Shown here: positions 1 through 10,146 of the stretch, in pieces
Layout: every line of letters begins with the position of its first letter
Numbering within the stretch: the stretch's first letter is position 1
Source: Adineta ricciae
Lineage: Eukaryota > Rotifera > Eurotatoria > Adinetida > Adinetidae
Length of the DNA: 64,000 nucleotides
Direction: 5' to 3'
Assembly (NCBI GenBank): GCA_905250025.1
Contig: CAJNOJ010000103.1
Coordinates: 186,001 to 250,000 of the forward strand
Program-made: the position numbers and the translations under genes
The notes under the pieces: model-generated
The model's input: only the letters and a program-made list of their open reading frames with translations
What the model was told of the DNA's origin: nothing
The model's database searches: none

Positions 1-738
1 ATCTTTGATAGTTGCAGTTAGTTCGTTAATACAAACATCTTTAAGTTGTGCAACGTGTTCCAGTCGACGCATTTTCACTCTTAACACTTGAATTTCTTCT
101 TGTTGTATTAAACATCGTTGTCTCAACTCTTCATATTCGAGACGAGAAAATAATTTGGCCGTGTCACCAAAGGTCGATTTATCCATTGGACTCGTGCGTT
201 CAGAAAGAAACGATTGACCTTCATTGATCGTATCGATCGTACTTAACGATAACAAGGATTGTCGTGGTGATAAAACTTTTTGTTTTGGTGCTTGTTTTAC
301 TTGTTTCGGTACAGTTTTTCGCGGTTCGCCTCCTTGATTTATTTTCGATTTCAAATTGAATAACACGAGTTCAATCGCACCAGATTTTGCGTTACAAACA
401 TCATTAATTACGTTTTCCGGGATAAGAATACCGAGACGCTCGAATACCTTTTTATTCAATATTCCCCAATTGACCTTTTTCTGGCTGATTGAACCGCTCG
501 GCACATAATTGTGCATATTGATCATATCGGGAAATTCATGTCGTACAATCTCTGCTACCAAGACACCTAAATCAAATAAAAACAAATTGTCGCGAATTAG
601 CACAACAGATCTTTTCGTTTAATTACCATCGGCAAAATCTCGTTCAATCTTCTTCTTCGGCTTCGATAAGGGAATCTTATCAATCCAAACATATAATTCT
701 TCTAAATCTGAAGGTGTTAACACTGATTTCCAAGACAT
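1..738 (-). CDS. SPEF1: SPEF1/CLAMP (sperm flagellar protein 1), 3' end outside window
   Basis: This is a microtubule-associated calponin-homology protein of the ciliary central apparatus and apical cytoskeleton. The N-terminus reads MSWKSVLTPSDLEELYVWID followed by KIPLSKPKKKIERDFADG, the SPEF1 CH-domain start. A 60-bp GT-AG intron (567-626) splits the Gly codon, and the next exon gives VLVAEIVRHEFPDMINMHNY and then a VNWGILNKKVFERLGI stretch, all family-typical. After the CH domain comes a basic, Pro/Ser-rich linker and then a coiled coil (EEIQVLKVRMRRLEH) running off the left edge, as in SPEF1. The start at 738 was chosen because it sits just before the conserved CH block; the longer open frame upstream is not SPEF1-like. 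The gene is partial at the window edge. Family assignment is firm. Confidence 0.9.
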
Positions 739-1197
739 TCCAATCCAAATTGTAACGTTTAATAACCAGTAAAAGTAACAAAACAAATGAATTTTATTGC
801 TCAAAAATAATCAATACTCGGTTCTGTTACCTTTATTTTCCCTCATTTCATCATTAATCAGCAGCCTGTAAATGCCGAGAAAAACATTATTCTTCTCTTC
901 TCTTCCTTCCATAGTACACGATTATCACCACGGAAAATAATGAACTAATAAACAACAGTCACGCATAGTCAGAACACTTGTGACTACATATTCTTTTAAA
1001 TTCCTTTTGACAAGAAGTTTTTGGGATAAGGGCGAAATAATTTGGTTTATTCTAGTTTTGTGATCAGAAGAAAAACTCGCGTTCGAAAATTACATTTATT
1101 GCAAATGAGAAAATAAACATATTAAAATAAATTTTTCATCAAATTTTTATAGAACAAAAGAATCATTATTTAAGAGAACGCTGCTTACATGTTGCAC
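739..1197. other. Intergenic stretch between SPEF1 start and SLC6 3' end
   Basis: AT-rich non-coding DNA. It should hold the SPEF1 promoter and the 3' UTR of the transporter (rightmost part). I see no ORF with coding character and no repeat. Confidence 0.6.
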
Positions 1198-3970
1198 TCA
1201 CAATCTTTCTTGTAAAACATCTTTTGAACCTTCCAATCCGACCGAATCTGGTTGAAAACTATTATTGTAATGGGTGTTTGCACGTGACCCACCTTGACCA
1301 TTATGAACAACATCCCCAGTCGACAGTAATACTTTCAAATGCGCATATGGTTCTCCATAATTACCTTCTTTCTTCGGTCCCCAATCAAACCGAGGCGAAT
1401 TATTTCGTGTAGCGGCTTCCAAGTATCTTGGTTTCTCTGAGTAATTGTTGTCTTCATGTCGATAATTCTTATATCTACGACCGATATTTTTTCCCTAAAA
1501 GAGATTTTAGCGACACATTGAAAAGAGAAATACCGGGATGAATTGGTACTCACAGAATCTCCACGTCTCAGTGCAGAATATTCTCGAAAATAGTTAACGA
1601 TGAACACTATTGGAATTGGTATTATACAAAGGATAAAAATACACCATCCAACAATAGTGCTCCATTCAGGAAAAACATACGCAGCAAAACCCGCACCAGC
1701 ATTATTCGACATACGTTTAGCATTGATTAAATTTGAGAATATTATAATCTGATGAAAGGAAACTTATTGTATTTAAACATGAAATAGTTTAGAATTTTAC
1801 TTACAAGCATTAAAACAGGAGCGATGATACACCATGTAACGAACAAATAATATTCAGCTGCACGCTTTCCTAACATCATCTTCACATCATTCATAAATCG
1901 ATTAAAACCGTAGATGTACGCAACTGTGATTACTTGGAAAAACCCCACCACAACTAACGATATGTTTGCTGCATATTCATTCAATAGATCAAACAGATAT
2001 ATTCCACCCTACACAACATAAATAACTTTCACTTTTTCATCATCGAACATCAAAACTATACGAACTGGACAAGTAAACGGCAAACTGACAAGAAAAGACA
2101 CTACACAAGTGATGATGACTATTACTGGACGTTTCACTGGAAGTCTGGGAAACAATTCCATCACAGCACTTATAGGAATGTTGGTCATAGCGAACTAAAA
2201 GTAGGACGAGAACATAATAAACGATAGATATCGTTGTTGTTGTTGTGTTCACAGACCTGAGTGCCGAGACCGAGTGCTAACAACATCAAAAAGAAAAGAA
2301 TGGAGAAAACGGGACTAGCCGGCATGTGTGTAATAGCTTCCGGATATGTGATGAATGCTAAACCTGGACCAGAAGAACTTGCGTATTTTTCCACTGACGC
2401 TCCGAGTTCAGATGCGAGATATCCAATCGTAGCAAATACAGCGAAGCCAGCGAAAATACCGGTGAAACAATCACATGACACAACAATACACATTTGCCTA
2501 AACAGAAATACAGTCAAAAGGTTTCTCGACGAAGAAAGCGGAGACTCACTGGAAGAAATTGTTTTTAAACTTGTTAGATGCTGAATATGCCATCAACGAA
2601 CCAAAACTAAGACCAAGAGAGAAGAAAACCTGTGAAGCGGCTGCTTGCCATGTCTAAATTTCAAGCCGAAATCGATCGCTTGAGTATTCAGTTGTGTTTC
2701 ATCGAAAGAAAACTTTTACCTCAAACTTGGCCACGAGTTCCCATCGCGGAATAACATAAAACTTAATGCCGTCGATGGCGCCATGTAATAAAGAACTTTG
2801 AATAATCAGTATTAACAACACAACATATGGAAAAATAGCCGTGAAATAGGCGACCTAAATCACCATCATTCACATCAATACAATCATTTCACTTTTAGAA
2901 TAGAAAAAGAAAAGCGCATACTTTTCCTGATGATTTCACACCACGAATAATACATGCACCAACTATTAACCAGGCAACGAATAACGAAAGAGCAGGGTAC
3001 AGTTGAGGTGTTCCAAACTCCTCAAAACTATTGCTCTTTCCCAAAAGTAATCGACTACATACATTAAACATCGTTCGATAACAGTAATCAAACACAATTC
3101 TCGAGACACTCACTAAAAGAATTGTTCTGTTGCTGTCACGCGATCTGTTGCATTGATCGACACACATGAATATTGAGATATGTTTTGATATTGAGGTTGA
3201 GTACAGTTATAAGTTGTTCCGTTGATGACGTGTAATGAACTTTCGCTACCAGGAACAAAGCATCGGTCATCATTCCACCAATAGCCACAGGTTTTCCATA
3301 AAAGATTCTTTCGAAATGATAGGACGAAATAGAATAATGCCCAACTAATAATAACATTGTAGTATAGCATACAGAATACGGTATTAATGACCATGGCGAA
3401 TCCGATACCTTGAATAGAGAAAGAAGAAGTTGAGAGAGATGTGTGAATGAGAGATGATCTGTTACCTTGCCATCCTTTTGCAAGAATGAATGCAGTAGCT
3501 GGACCTCGACTTGAGAATTGTCCGAGAGCCAGTTCGAGATAGTAGATGGGTGCACCGATGAGAAAATACAAGATGAAGTATGGTACGAGAAACGCACCTA
3601 ATTAAGAATGATAATGGAGATAGAAAGATGAAAGGAAGACGACAGACGTACCACCACCACTTTTCGCAGCTAGATATGGAAATCGCCAGACATTGCCGAG
3701 ACCAACGGAATTAGAAATGAGTGACAGGATGAACTCGAGTGGTCGATCCCATTCATGTGGATCATTCTCCTATATTATCAGTTCCAACAGAATTTTGTCT
3801 TGTAAATGGTAACTATTGAACAGTTTACCTTGTTTGGTGTCGCTGCATCTTCGGATTTCAATTTCGTTTGTTTTGCACTATCATTACCTCGACGAAACTA
3901 AAGTTTGAAAAACCTTCTTTAAGAAGCTAAAGTACAAACTGATTGTTACCTTCGACATTAGCCTATCCAT
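1198..3970 (-). CDS. SLC6-family Na+/Cl--dependent neurotransmitter or amino-acid transporter
   Basis: A plasma-membrane symporter with the 12-TM LeuT fold. The frame runs through more than ten exons with 50-80 bp introns. The TM1 signature [14 protein letters not shown] (about 3680-3740), which forms the Na+ and substrate sites, is intact and is followed by [10 protein letters not shown]. The TM3 to extracellular loop 2 exon contains the GYWWNDDRC region with NGT, NCT, NIS and NAT N-glycosylation sites. The TM6 block [20 protein letters not shown], the TM8 block and the late [15 protein letters not shown] block are all recognisable. The C-terminus has the conserved FDWGP motif (about 1370-1390) before a 60-residue tail ending at 1198. 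The start at 3970 opens a seven-codon exon (MDRLMSK); a possible acceptor lies upstream, so the 5' end is less sure. Substrate (glycine, GABA, proline or other) cannot be told from sequence alone. Confidence 0.88.
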
Positions 3971-4569
3971 CAGAAATGGTAAAATGGAATCGATTCTGAA
4001 ATGAGAAGCTATTAATTCTTTTTGGAATTAAAAATAGTAACTGTTTTGTGCTAAGCTACATCTCAAAGACAAAAGTGAGGGTCTCATCGATTGCAACAAT
4101 AAATCTTCAATGACCTATTAAAGAATGTATCTAGTTAGACATAACAAATATCAAGGTTGTCGACATTTTGTCTTCTCATGGATTAAAGACTTATATCTTC
4201 TGATTCGAATGCTTCTATTCGGAAAAGAGCAACTGGTTTAAAGAGGTCATTCGTGACTATCAGTTACAGAAATAAACTGAAACATCGTGAATCAGTATAC
4301 ACAATTACACATCGAATCTGCCAGTTTTGTTTTCTCTGCGCACTAATATTCTGATAACAATAAAATAAAATATATTTGTCGACCAGTGATAACTGGTAAA
4401 AACGAATTGCTATCATCATCATCATTTTCGTTGCTTTTTTTCCTTTCGCAAAAAAGATAAGATGATTCACAGATGAATCAAAAATTTCCAAGGACAAAAT
4501 AGTTGTGAAATCTCAACAAAGAATTTTCCCATTTGCAAAGAGCGCCAATGAGTATTTATTTTCCAATCG
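3971..4569. other. Divergent intergenic region
   Basis: About 600 bp between the divergent SLC6 gene (-) and the small membrane-protein gene (+). It probably carries both promoters. No coding or repeat structure is visible. Short ORFs here have random composition. Confidence 0.5.
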
Positions 4570-5067
4570 ATGTTAAACAAGAGAATGATCAATAATCAGC
4601 GTGAATCAGATGTTGTAAAACGTCGGTCTCGTCGTCAGACTTTACTATGTTATTCCACTCTGTGTTTATTTTCATTTCTCACATTTTTACTACTTTCAAT
4701 TCACACGTTTCATAATCATTCAATCAACTTTCAAAACAAAACCATTTCTTTAAATGTTATTAAGTTTCGCTCATCATTAATTCAATGTGGCCAATCGATT
4801 GTTCGACGACAATATCTCTACCAAAGAGTTCAACAATTCATTGCATTGGTAAAAGCCAATCCGGATACGTTGATCAATGACCAATTGAGTCAAAGTCTTT
4901 TAAAAGAAGATCTGATTTTGTGGTTAGAATATATTTTGAAAGAATGTTATCAGGCAAGACAATTTCTAATTTATGAGCAAGGAAATCCCATGCTAATCAG
5001 ACGCATCATCTCCAAAATACGAAAAGAAATCTTATACATTGCAGCATTTTTCCTCAAAGATGTTTAA
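4570..5067 (+). CDS. Hypothetical single-pass membrane protein, 165 aa
   Basis: An intronless ORF from ATG 4570, preceded in frame by a stop. The first 24 residues are strongly basic (KRRSRRQ), followed by one hydrophobic span at about 25-45 (LLCYSTLCLFSFLTFLLLSI), which suggests a type II signal anchor with the C-terminal 115 residues outside or lumenal. Two NxS/T sequons occur just after the membrane span (NHS and NKT). The remaining domain is predicted largely helical, with many Leu, Gln and Lys, and no family is recognised. Its stop lies 2 bp from the stop of DNAL1 on the other strand, so the two mRNAs must overlap at their 3' ends. Confidence 0.6.
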   Translation: MLNKRMINNQRESDVVKRRSRRQTLLCYSTLCLFSFLTFLLLSIHTFHNHSINFQNKTISLNVIKFRSSLIQCGQSIVRRQYLYQRVQQFIALVKANPDTLINDQLSQSLLKEDLILWLEYILKECYQARQFLIYEQGNPMLIRRIISKIRKEILYIAAFFLKDV

Positions 5068-5069
5068 AG

Positions 5070-6010
5070 TCAGTTGTCGAAATCTTGTTTTAAGAATAGT
5101 CCATCGAGTTTCTTTAACGATTTTAACAATTTATGTACTGTTTCTATCCATGCATCTTCATCCTTTTTCCATTCATCATGGATTGGATTTCCATAGAGAA
5201 CTAAATCTTCGAGTGTATCAACTGACGCCTAGAAATACAATGAAAATCAATGAAAACTTGGAGAGGTAAGTTTCAATTACTAAATGACGTATTTCTGACC
5301 AATCTTTGATCTGATTGTTGCTGATGTATAAGACCTAAAACAGAATCAATTGTACTCGATGATACGTAGAGAATTATTCACTCGAAGTTTTTTCATATTG
5401 AGAATTCCGTCAAACTTTTGGATGGAATTGTATGATATCCAAAGTTCTTCCAGAGTTTCATTCAAAACTTCCTGTTGAAGAGAATGTCTATTAGAAGAAT
5501 CTTCTTTTTTTATTGATGATTTCCTACTAGATGAAGAAGATTTGTGAGTAAATTTCGACCGAGAGATAAGATTTTTAAATGGCCTAAATATTCTCATACA
5601 AAACTCGCCACACAATGAAATTTTTCGATTTACGTAAACCATTCAAATGTGCAATTTTTTCGATCATATTTGTCGATAATGAAAGCTTTCTAAAGAAATC
5701 CAATGGAAAACAAAAAGACTCTCTGATGATGTGAAATATTGAACAAACTCGCAATGAAGTAACTTTTCAATAGAAGCATCCATGACGTTAATTGGAGGGT
5801 AATAACCATTCAACATGATTTCTTTGGCCTGATGAGCAGACTGACCGGTTTGTTTCTCCCATCGAGCAATTGCTTCGCTTGCCGAAATGGGATGAACCTC
5901 ATTGTTGGCTGATTCTCTGCGAAGTGCTGGTACAGATCGTGTTTGATTTCTTACTGCCTAAAATACATTCATATGAGGTTAAAGAATAACGAACATCAAA
6001 CTCTCACCAT
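5070..6010 (-). CDS. DNAL1: DNAL1, axonemal outer-arm dynein light chain 1 (LRR)
   Basis: A leucine-rich-repeat light chain that binds the outer-arm dynein gamma heavy chain motor domain in cilia. Splicing by phase gives MAVRNQTRSVPALRRE..., then EAIARWEKQTGQ (family-typical), KLSLSTNMIEKIAHLNGLR, HLKILSLGRNLLTNLLHL, ETLEELWISYNSIQKF, VLYISNNQIKDWSEIRHL and a final exon with TLEDLVLYGNPIHDEW...SLKKLDG. All blocks align to DNAL1 from memory. Introns are about 50-110 bp and GT-AG. The first exon encodes only the initiator Met (ATG 6008-6010, then GTGAGAG; the next exon starts GCAGTAAG at 5957). The stop TGA is at 5070-5072. Confidence 0.9.
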
Positions 6011-6219
6011 CAACAGACTGATAAAATGTATACGAAATGAAATAATTGTGAGACGTTCTTATCAGCTTAAGCCATAAAAACTGACATGACAAAAAAAAAC
6101 GTTACGATAGAAACGAGTTCATATCTAAATTTCTTTATTATTATGGAAGTGCGAGACGTTCCAATGAATGAAGAGGCGACAAAACAACAGCCTGCACATT
6201 AAAAAAAAAAGTTATAAAT

Positions 6220-6684
6220 TCAATTGTTGTGGTTCATGGCGTGAATAATCGTCCATCGTTTGACTGTTTCGGCGTACTTCTGTTTATCGGTTCGATAAAG
6301 TGTCAAAGCTTCTTTGTTCAATCCATGGTCTGGATTTGGATCGTTTAATAACGAAGCTATGGATATCAGAAGACCACTCACAGTCAGTGCCGGTGACCAT
6401 CGAGAATCAAGAATATCTAAACATATTTTCCCTCCGACGCTGATATTTGGATGGAAGATCGGCGTCAGAAATTTCACTATTGGTGGTTGAAATGGATAAT
6501 CTGACGGGAATTTCATTGATAACATGAATCGTCCATTACTAAATGGAGTGTCTTGCGCACCTTCAACCCAACCAATCCAGTTTGTCAGGTCGTCCGTTGA
6601 ATCTACTGGTTGCGCATGGCAGAGCGGTGCTGGACTCTTTTGAAGTTCACGGTGATGATGAGCTAGACGCTTCAACAGAGCCAT
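6220..6684 (-). CDS. Ubiquitin-conjugating enzyme E2, UBE2D-like, 154 aa
   Basis: A single-exon UBC-fold enzyme that carries ubiquitin as a thioester and passes it to substrates with E3 ligases. Visible landmarks are the N-terminal helix MALLKRLAHHHRELQKSPAP, the YPFQPP loop, the HPN motif in IFHPNISVGGKICLDIL with the catalytic Cys seven residues after the Asn, and SRWSPALTVSGLLISIASLL followed by DPNPD. Length and spacing match UBE2D/UBC4-5. The start at 6684 was chosen because the family begins MALKR; an in-frame ATG six codons upstream (6702) gives an extension with no family counterpart. The N-terminal helix has three successive His residues, which is unusual. The order of the D, E and related subfamilies is uncertain. 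Confidence 0.9.
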   Translation of the reverse strand: MALLKRLAHHHRELQKSPAPLCHAQPVDSTDDLTNWIGWVEGAQDTPFSNGRFMLSMKFPSDYPFQPPIVKFLTPIFHPNISVGGKICLDILDSRWSPALTVSGLLISIASLLNDPNPDHGLNKEALTLYRTDKQKYAETVKRWTIIHAMNHNN

Positions 6685-7365
6685 ACACAGCTGGTGATAC
6701 AAATACCAAAGTAGACGTTGTTTTCTTAGACCTGGAGTTCAATTTAATGAAATTATTATTATCAGCGAACAGCAGTATATATATATACATTCACTAGTGG
6801 GGAAAAACCCAATCCGTCTGATAATGAGAGATAAAAGGTTCATTAGATATGCTCACAATCCATTGTCCTATGATGTCATCGATCATCGGTAATTTCCTAA
6901 TCGGATCAGGGATTAAAAATAGGATATTATTTTACATTAATTTCGCCGCTGATTCAAAGAGATGAAAAATATAAGAATGAACAAAAATCAGCTGAACAAT
7001 CCCTACACTCAGTTTATTTGATGTGTGATTGGATTAAAACGAGAAATTGTGATAGAAAATGCACAATCGATAAAAGACATGAAGGCTTCGTTTTTCAAGA
7101 TACTCATTTGAAGAACATACAAGAATGAACTAGTTCTCCTCTATTATATCTTTGTCTAAAAATAAGATCAAGATAACATCAATCCTTGAGTGGCATCTAT
7201 CGAACAATAACGACATACACGTATGGTTATATCACAGAAATAAATATTGGTTTTCTTTCCTCCCGTACCGTGTTTACTAATGAATCATCTGTGAATATAC
7301 AATAACATGACATCTTTTTCATCATTCGCATATAATTTCATCGTGTACATATAAATATTTCGAAT
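6685..7365. other. Divergent intergenic region with short TA tract
   Basis: About 680 bp separating the E2 gene (-) from the MRTF-like gene (+). A short alternating TATATATATATACA tract lies near 6776-6790, close to the E2 start. No coding potential was seen. Confidence 0.5.
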
Positions 7366-8792
7366 ATGTCAAATTCAAGTTTAAAACGTAAATTAGATTC
7401 ATCGAATGAAGTAAATACAGTTTCGAATCGTTCACAAGTATTAAATGATAAATTATCACGTCGTCCTGATCGTCATCAGTTAGTTGAACAAGGCATTTTA
7501 CATGATTCGCATTGTGCACCAAGTCTTCAACATGCTGAACAAGCTCTCAAACGTGCACGGCTTGCCGACGAGCTGAACAATCGTCTTTTGAACCGTCCTG
7601 GTCCCTTAGACTTAATTAAACATAATATTCTACATATTAACACACCAGAAAGTCAGAATTTAGAACAAGCGATTCAAGGTGAAGCTTTCGACAGTGTCGG
7701 ACAACATTTTTCATCGTATATTTTCTATTCTAGGAGGACAGATTCCATTTAAAAAGACTCCCTATCGTCGATCATTGGTATTTCATGAATATACAGGCTC
7801 GCCATCGTCTTGCAAACCAAAAGTGACTAAAGTCGATTCGCTGACATCATTGTCAAATGCTCATCAAATTCGATTAGCACAACAGCAACTCCTTCTCGAA
7901 TTAACAGCTGATAATAATGATGTACAACCAACGGTTTTACCACAGAAGCCCTTGGAACAAATGACATTGGCCGAACTTCGAGAATTGTGCAAACAATACC
8001 AAATTCCATCATCACATACGAATAAAACCAAACTAATCGAACGGATCAAACAAACACAAGATAAAATGCATAATAAAAGTAACTATCAGCAACGATCCTT
8101 CTTTCAATGAGATTCTTCTTCATCTATGAAAGAATGACATGAGAATGTCGACTGAGTATTCACATCGGTCCTATGGTCTAGCGGTTAGGACATTGGACTC
8201 TGAATCCAGGAGCCCCAGTTCAAATCTGGGTAGGACCTTTTTTTTCTTTTCTCTTCGCACAGCATAGAGAGAGAAAGAGAAAAAAACTGCCCGACGTTCT
8301 GTTCTCTTTCCGCTCGTTCTGTTGCTTTCCGTCGATGTGTTCTCTTCCCGTGCCTTCATGATGCACAGCATAGGAAATTTTCTTTTTAATCTAGATGTCT
8401 CAACATCAGACACAAACGCAGTTGAATTATCCAATGCTGATATAATTGCATCATTGAAGATCTCTGATTTAAATGATGAAGACGTCCAAGCAACATTATC
8501 AAGTTCAGAATTGGATGAAATTCTCCAGTCAATTCCTTTTAATCAGACAACAAACTTTGACATACAAAATCTTTTAATCGATCCGCAAATAATCACTAAT
8601 GATGATCTTTTCGTTGAAATGTTATTAAATAATGATTATTCATCAACATCAACAAATGAGACTGATTTTCTTTCAGTACCATCACCTAATTTACCACGTA
8701 TCACAAGTGTTGATGAATTCGATGCCTTCCTACGTGACTTTACTTGTTCTATTTCGCCACATCAACAAGAAGTTCTAACCTCGATCAGTTAA
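7366..8792 (+). CDS. MRTF/myocardin-like transcriptional coactivator (RPEL repeats + SAP)
   Basis: A predicted actin-regulated cofactor of SRF. Three exons join in phase: 7366-7678, 7734-8078 and 8395-8792 (351 aa). Two RPEL actin-binding repeats lie at about residues 30-50 and 74-94 (SRRPDRHQLVEQGIL; NRPGPLDLIKHNIL). A SAP DNA-binding motif follows (LAELRELCKQYQIPSSHTNK...LIERI). The last exon is acidic and rich in Ser, Asp and Leu, like a transactivation domain. RPEL plus SAP in this order is diagnostic of the MRTF family, but the protein is much shorter than vertebrate MRTFs, with no obvious third RPEL or long Gln-rich region. The last intron (8079-8394) contains a tRNA gene. Reading through it instead gives a stop at 8108-8110 and a protein without the acidic tail. 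The exon 3 junction is inferred from phase and acidic content. Confidence 0.78.
8167..8238 (+). tRNA. tRNA-Gln (anticodon CTG)
   Basis: A full cloverleaf can be drawn. The acceptor stem is GGTCCTA (8167-8173) with TAGGACC (8231-8237). The D arm is GGTCTAGCGGTTAGGAC, the anticodon stem-loop is TTGGA-CTCTGAA-TCCAG with anticodon CTG, and the T arm contains GTTCAAATC (B box). There is no intron and no encoded CCA. A T run follows at once as Pol III terminator. The gene lies on the same strand as the MRTF-like gene and inside its last intron. Confidence 0.93.
8238..8245 (+). terminator. Pol III terminator of tRNA-Gln
   Basis: An eight-T run directly after the acceptor stem, the standard eukaryotic Pol III stop signal. 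Confidence 0.85.
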
Positions 8793-9115
8793 ATCAAGAG
8801 TAAAACATTATGTTTTCTGTCTATCGATATACATATTTTTTCATGTTGTTTTTCTTTCAAACAAAAACAATTAAATAACCTCTAATTGGTCTTTTTTCCA
8901 CTAATTTTTTCTTTATTATATAAATAATATTTTACATTCGAGTTTCTATTCAACGAATTTCACTTCATATCAATCATAGATACTCTTACCATTTTGTCTT
9001 CCCAGTCAATTAAAACATCAGAATCACAAGAAGTTTTGTGGAAAAAAGAAACAAACTTCAAACAGATCGTCGATTGTCGTTTCCAATTTTTCTAGATGTG
9101 ATACAGTCCGAAGAC
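8793..9115. other. Short intergenic gap
   Basis: T-rich DNA between the MRTF-like gene and the F-box gene. It holds the presumed 3' UTR of the former and the promoter of the latter. Nothing else is visible. Confidence 0.5.
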
Positions 9116-10084
9116 ATGCCCACTCGTTTAGAAGATCTTCCCAATGAATTATTTCTCCATTTATTCAGTTCTTATTTCGACGGTGCACAACTATATAAAG
9201 TTTTCTATGGATTAAACATTCGTTTGAATTCGATATTAAGATCTCTAGAGCATATTCATGTTCGTCTCGAAAACTCCGATGATGATCCATGTTTGAATCT
9301 CTTTGCCTCAAAAATCATCAGTTTGTTTATTGATGCGAAACATAAAAGTATCGGTTTTATTCCATCATTGACAAATATCCAAGCAATAACATTAGTCAAT
9401 CCAACTGTTGTTCAAATTATGAATCTTTTACAAATCGGTAGAAATCTTCATCATGTTTCCATTCAATGGTCTAATCCTTATACACCTGATCTCATGAGTA
9501 TTCGATCATTTTACGAACTAATTTTCAGTGCGAACGCATCAGAAAGTCTTCGTTCATGTCGATTTTATCTACCTGAAAGTCATTCATTATACTTAGAGCC
9601 AAGACATTGTACATTACCATTGTTACGCACAGTATACGTTCAAGTCAACTATCCACTAGGCGACTTTCGTCGTATTGTACGTTTATGTCCGAATTTGACG
9701 CGACTTGAAATGGAAATAATCGACAATGGTTATTCCAATGAAGAAACAATTATCATCTGCAGTCATCTTGATCATATTCATCTTCGACGATTTTATATAC
9801 ACAATTTACTTTCATTAGATATATTGGACATCTACATTGAATATTTACCAAATTTAGAATATTTGTACATATCAATGAAACTTCCATCGCATCCAGTGGA
9901 TGTTTTCAAACATATTTCAAGTCTAATTCATCGATTTACACATTTGAAACAATTCCAATTTCGTTTATCAACTGATTTTTGGAATCTCGATCATCAACAA
10001 TTAGAAATGCTGAGACGGTTGAATCCTTTCTTTGCACATGTTCATATTGAAATGGATGACGATGAGATTGTTTTTGTTAATTAA
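9116..10084 (+). CDS. F-box protein with LRR-like C-terminal region, 322 aa (copy 1 of 4)
   Basis: A predicted substrate receptor of an SCF ubiquitin ligase. The N-terminus MPTRLEDLPNELFLHLFSSY is an F-box that continues into GAQLYKVFYGLNIRLNSIL, a block shared with the three other F-box genes here (FxxLNxRIxxIL). The rest is leucine-spaced and repeat-like (LPLLRTVYVQ, CPNLTRLEME, LPNLEYLYIS, FTHLKQFQF), as in degenerate LRRs. No intron is needed, unlike the other copies. The start at 9116 fits the short N-terminal extensions of the other copies; an upstream in-frame extension begins at a non-ATG codon. Substrate is unknown. Confidence 0.8.
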   Translation: MPTRLEDLPNELFLHLFSSYFDGAQLYKVFYGLNIRLNSILRSLEHIHVRLENSDDDPCLNLFASKIISLFIDAKHKSIGFIPSLTNIQAITLVNPTVVQIMNLLQIGRNLHHVSIQWSNPYTPDLMSIRSFYELIFSANASESLRSCRFYLPESHSLYLEPRHCTLPLLRTVYVQVNYPLGDFRRIVRLCPNLTRLEMEIIDNGYSNEETIIICSHLDHIHLRRFYIHNLLSLDILDIYIEYLPNLEYLYISMKLPSHPVDVFKHISSLIHRFTHLKQFQFRLSTDFWNLDHQQLEMLRRLNPFFAHVHIEMDDDEIVFVN

Positions 10085-10146
10085 ACTATTGTCATTTGCT
10101 CGATACTTAGGTGCACTTGATTTTCATTTCAGATTTTCCTTCTCCA

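Noticed and set aside
5039-5269. 76-codon plus-strand ORF after the small membrane protein
   Set aside because: It is the antisense of DNAL1 exons, and composition and conserved content belong to the minus strand.
6776-6790. Alternating TA tract as a TATA-type promoter element
   Set aside because: Short AT tracts are common in this AT-rich DNA; position alone does not support a promoter call.
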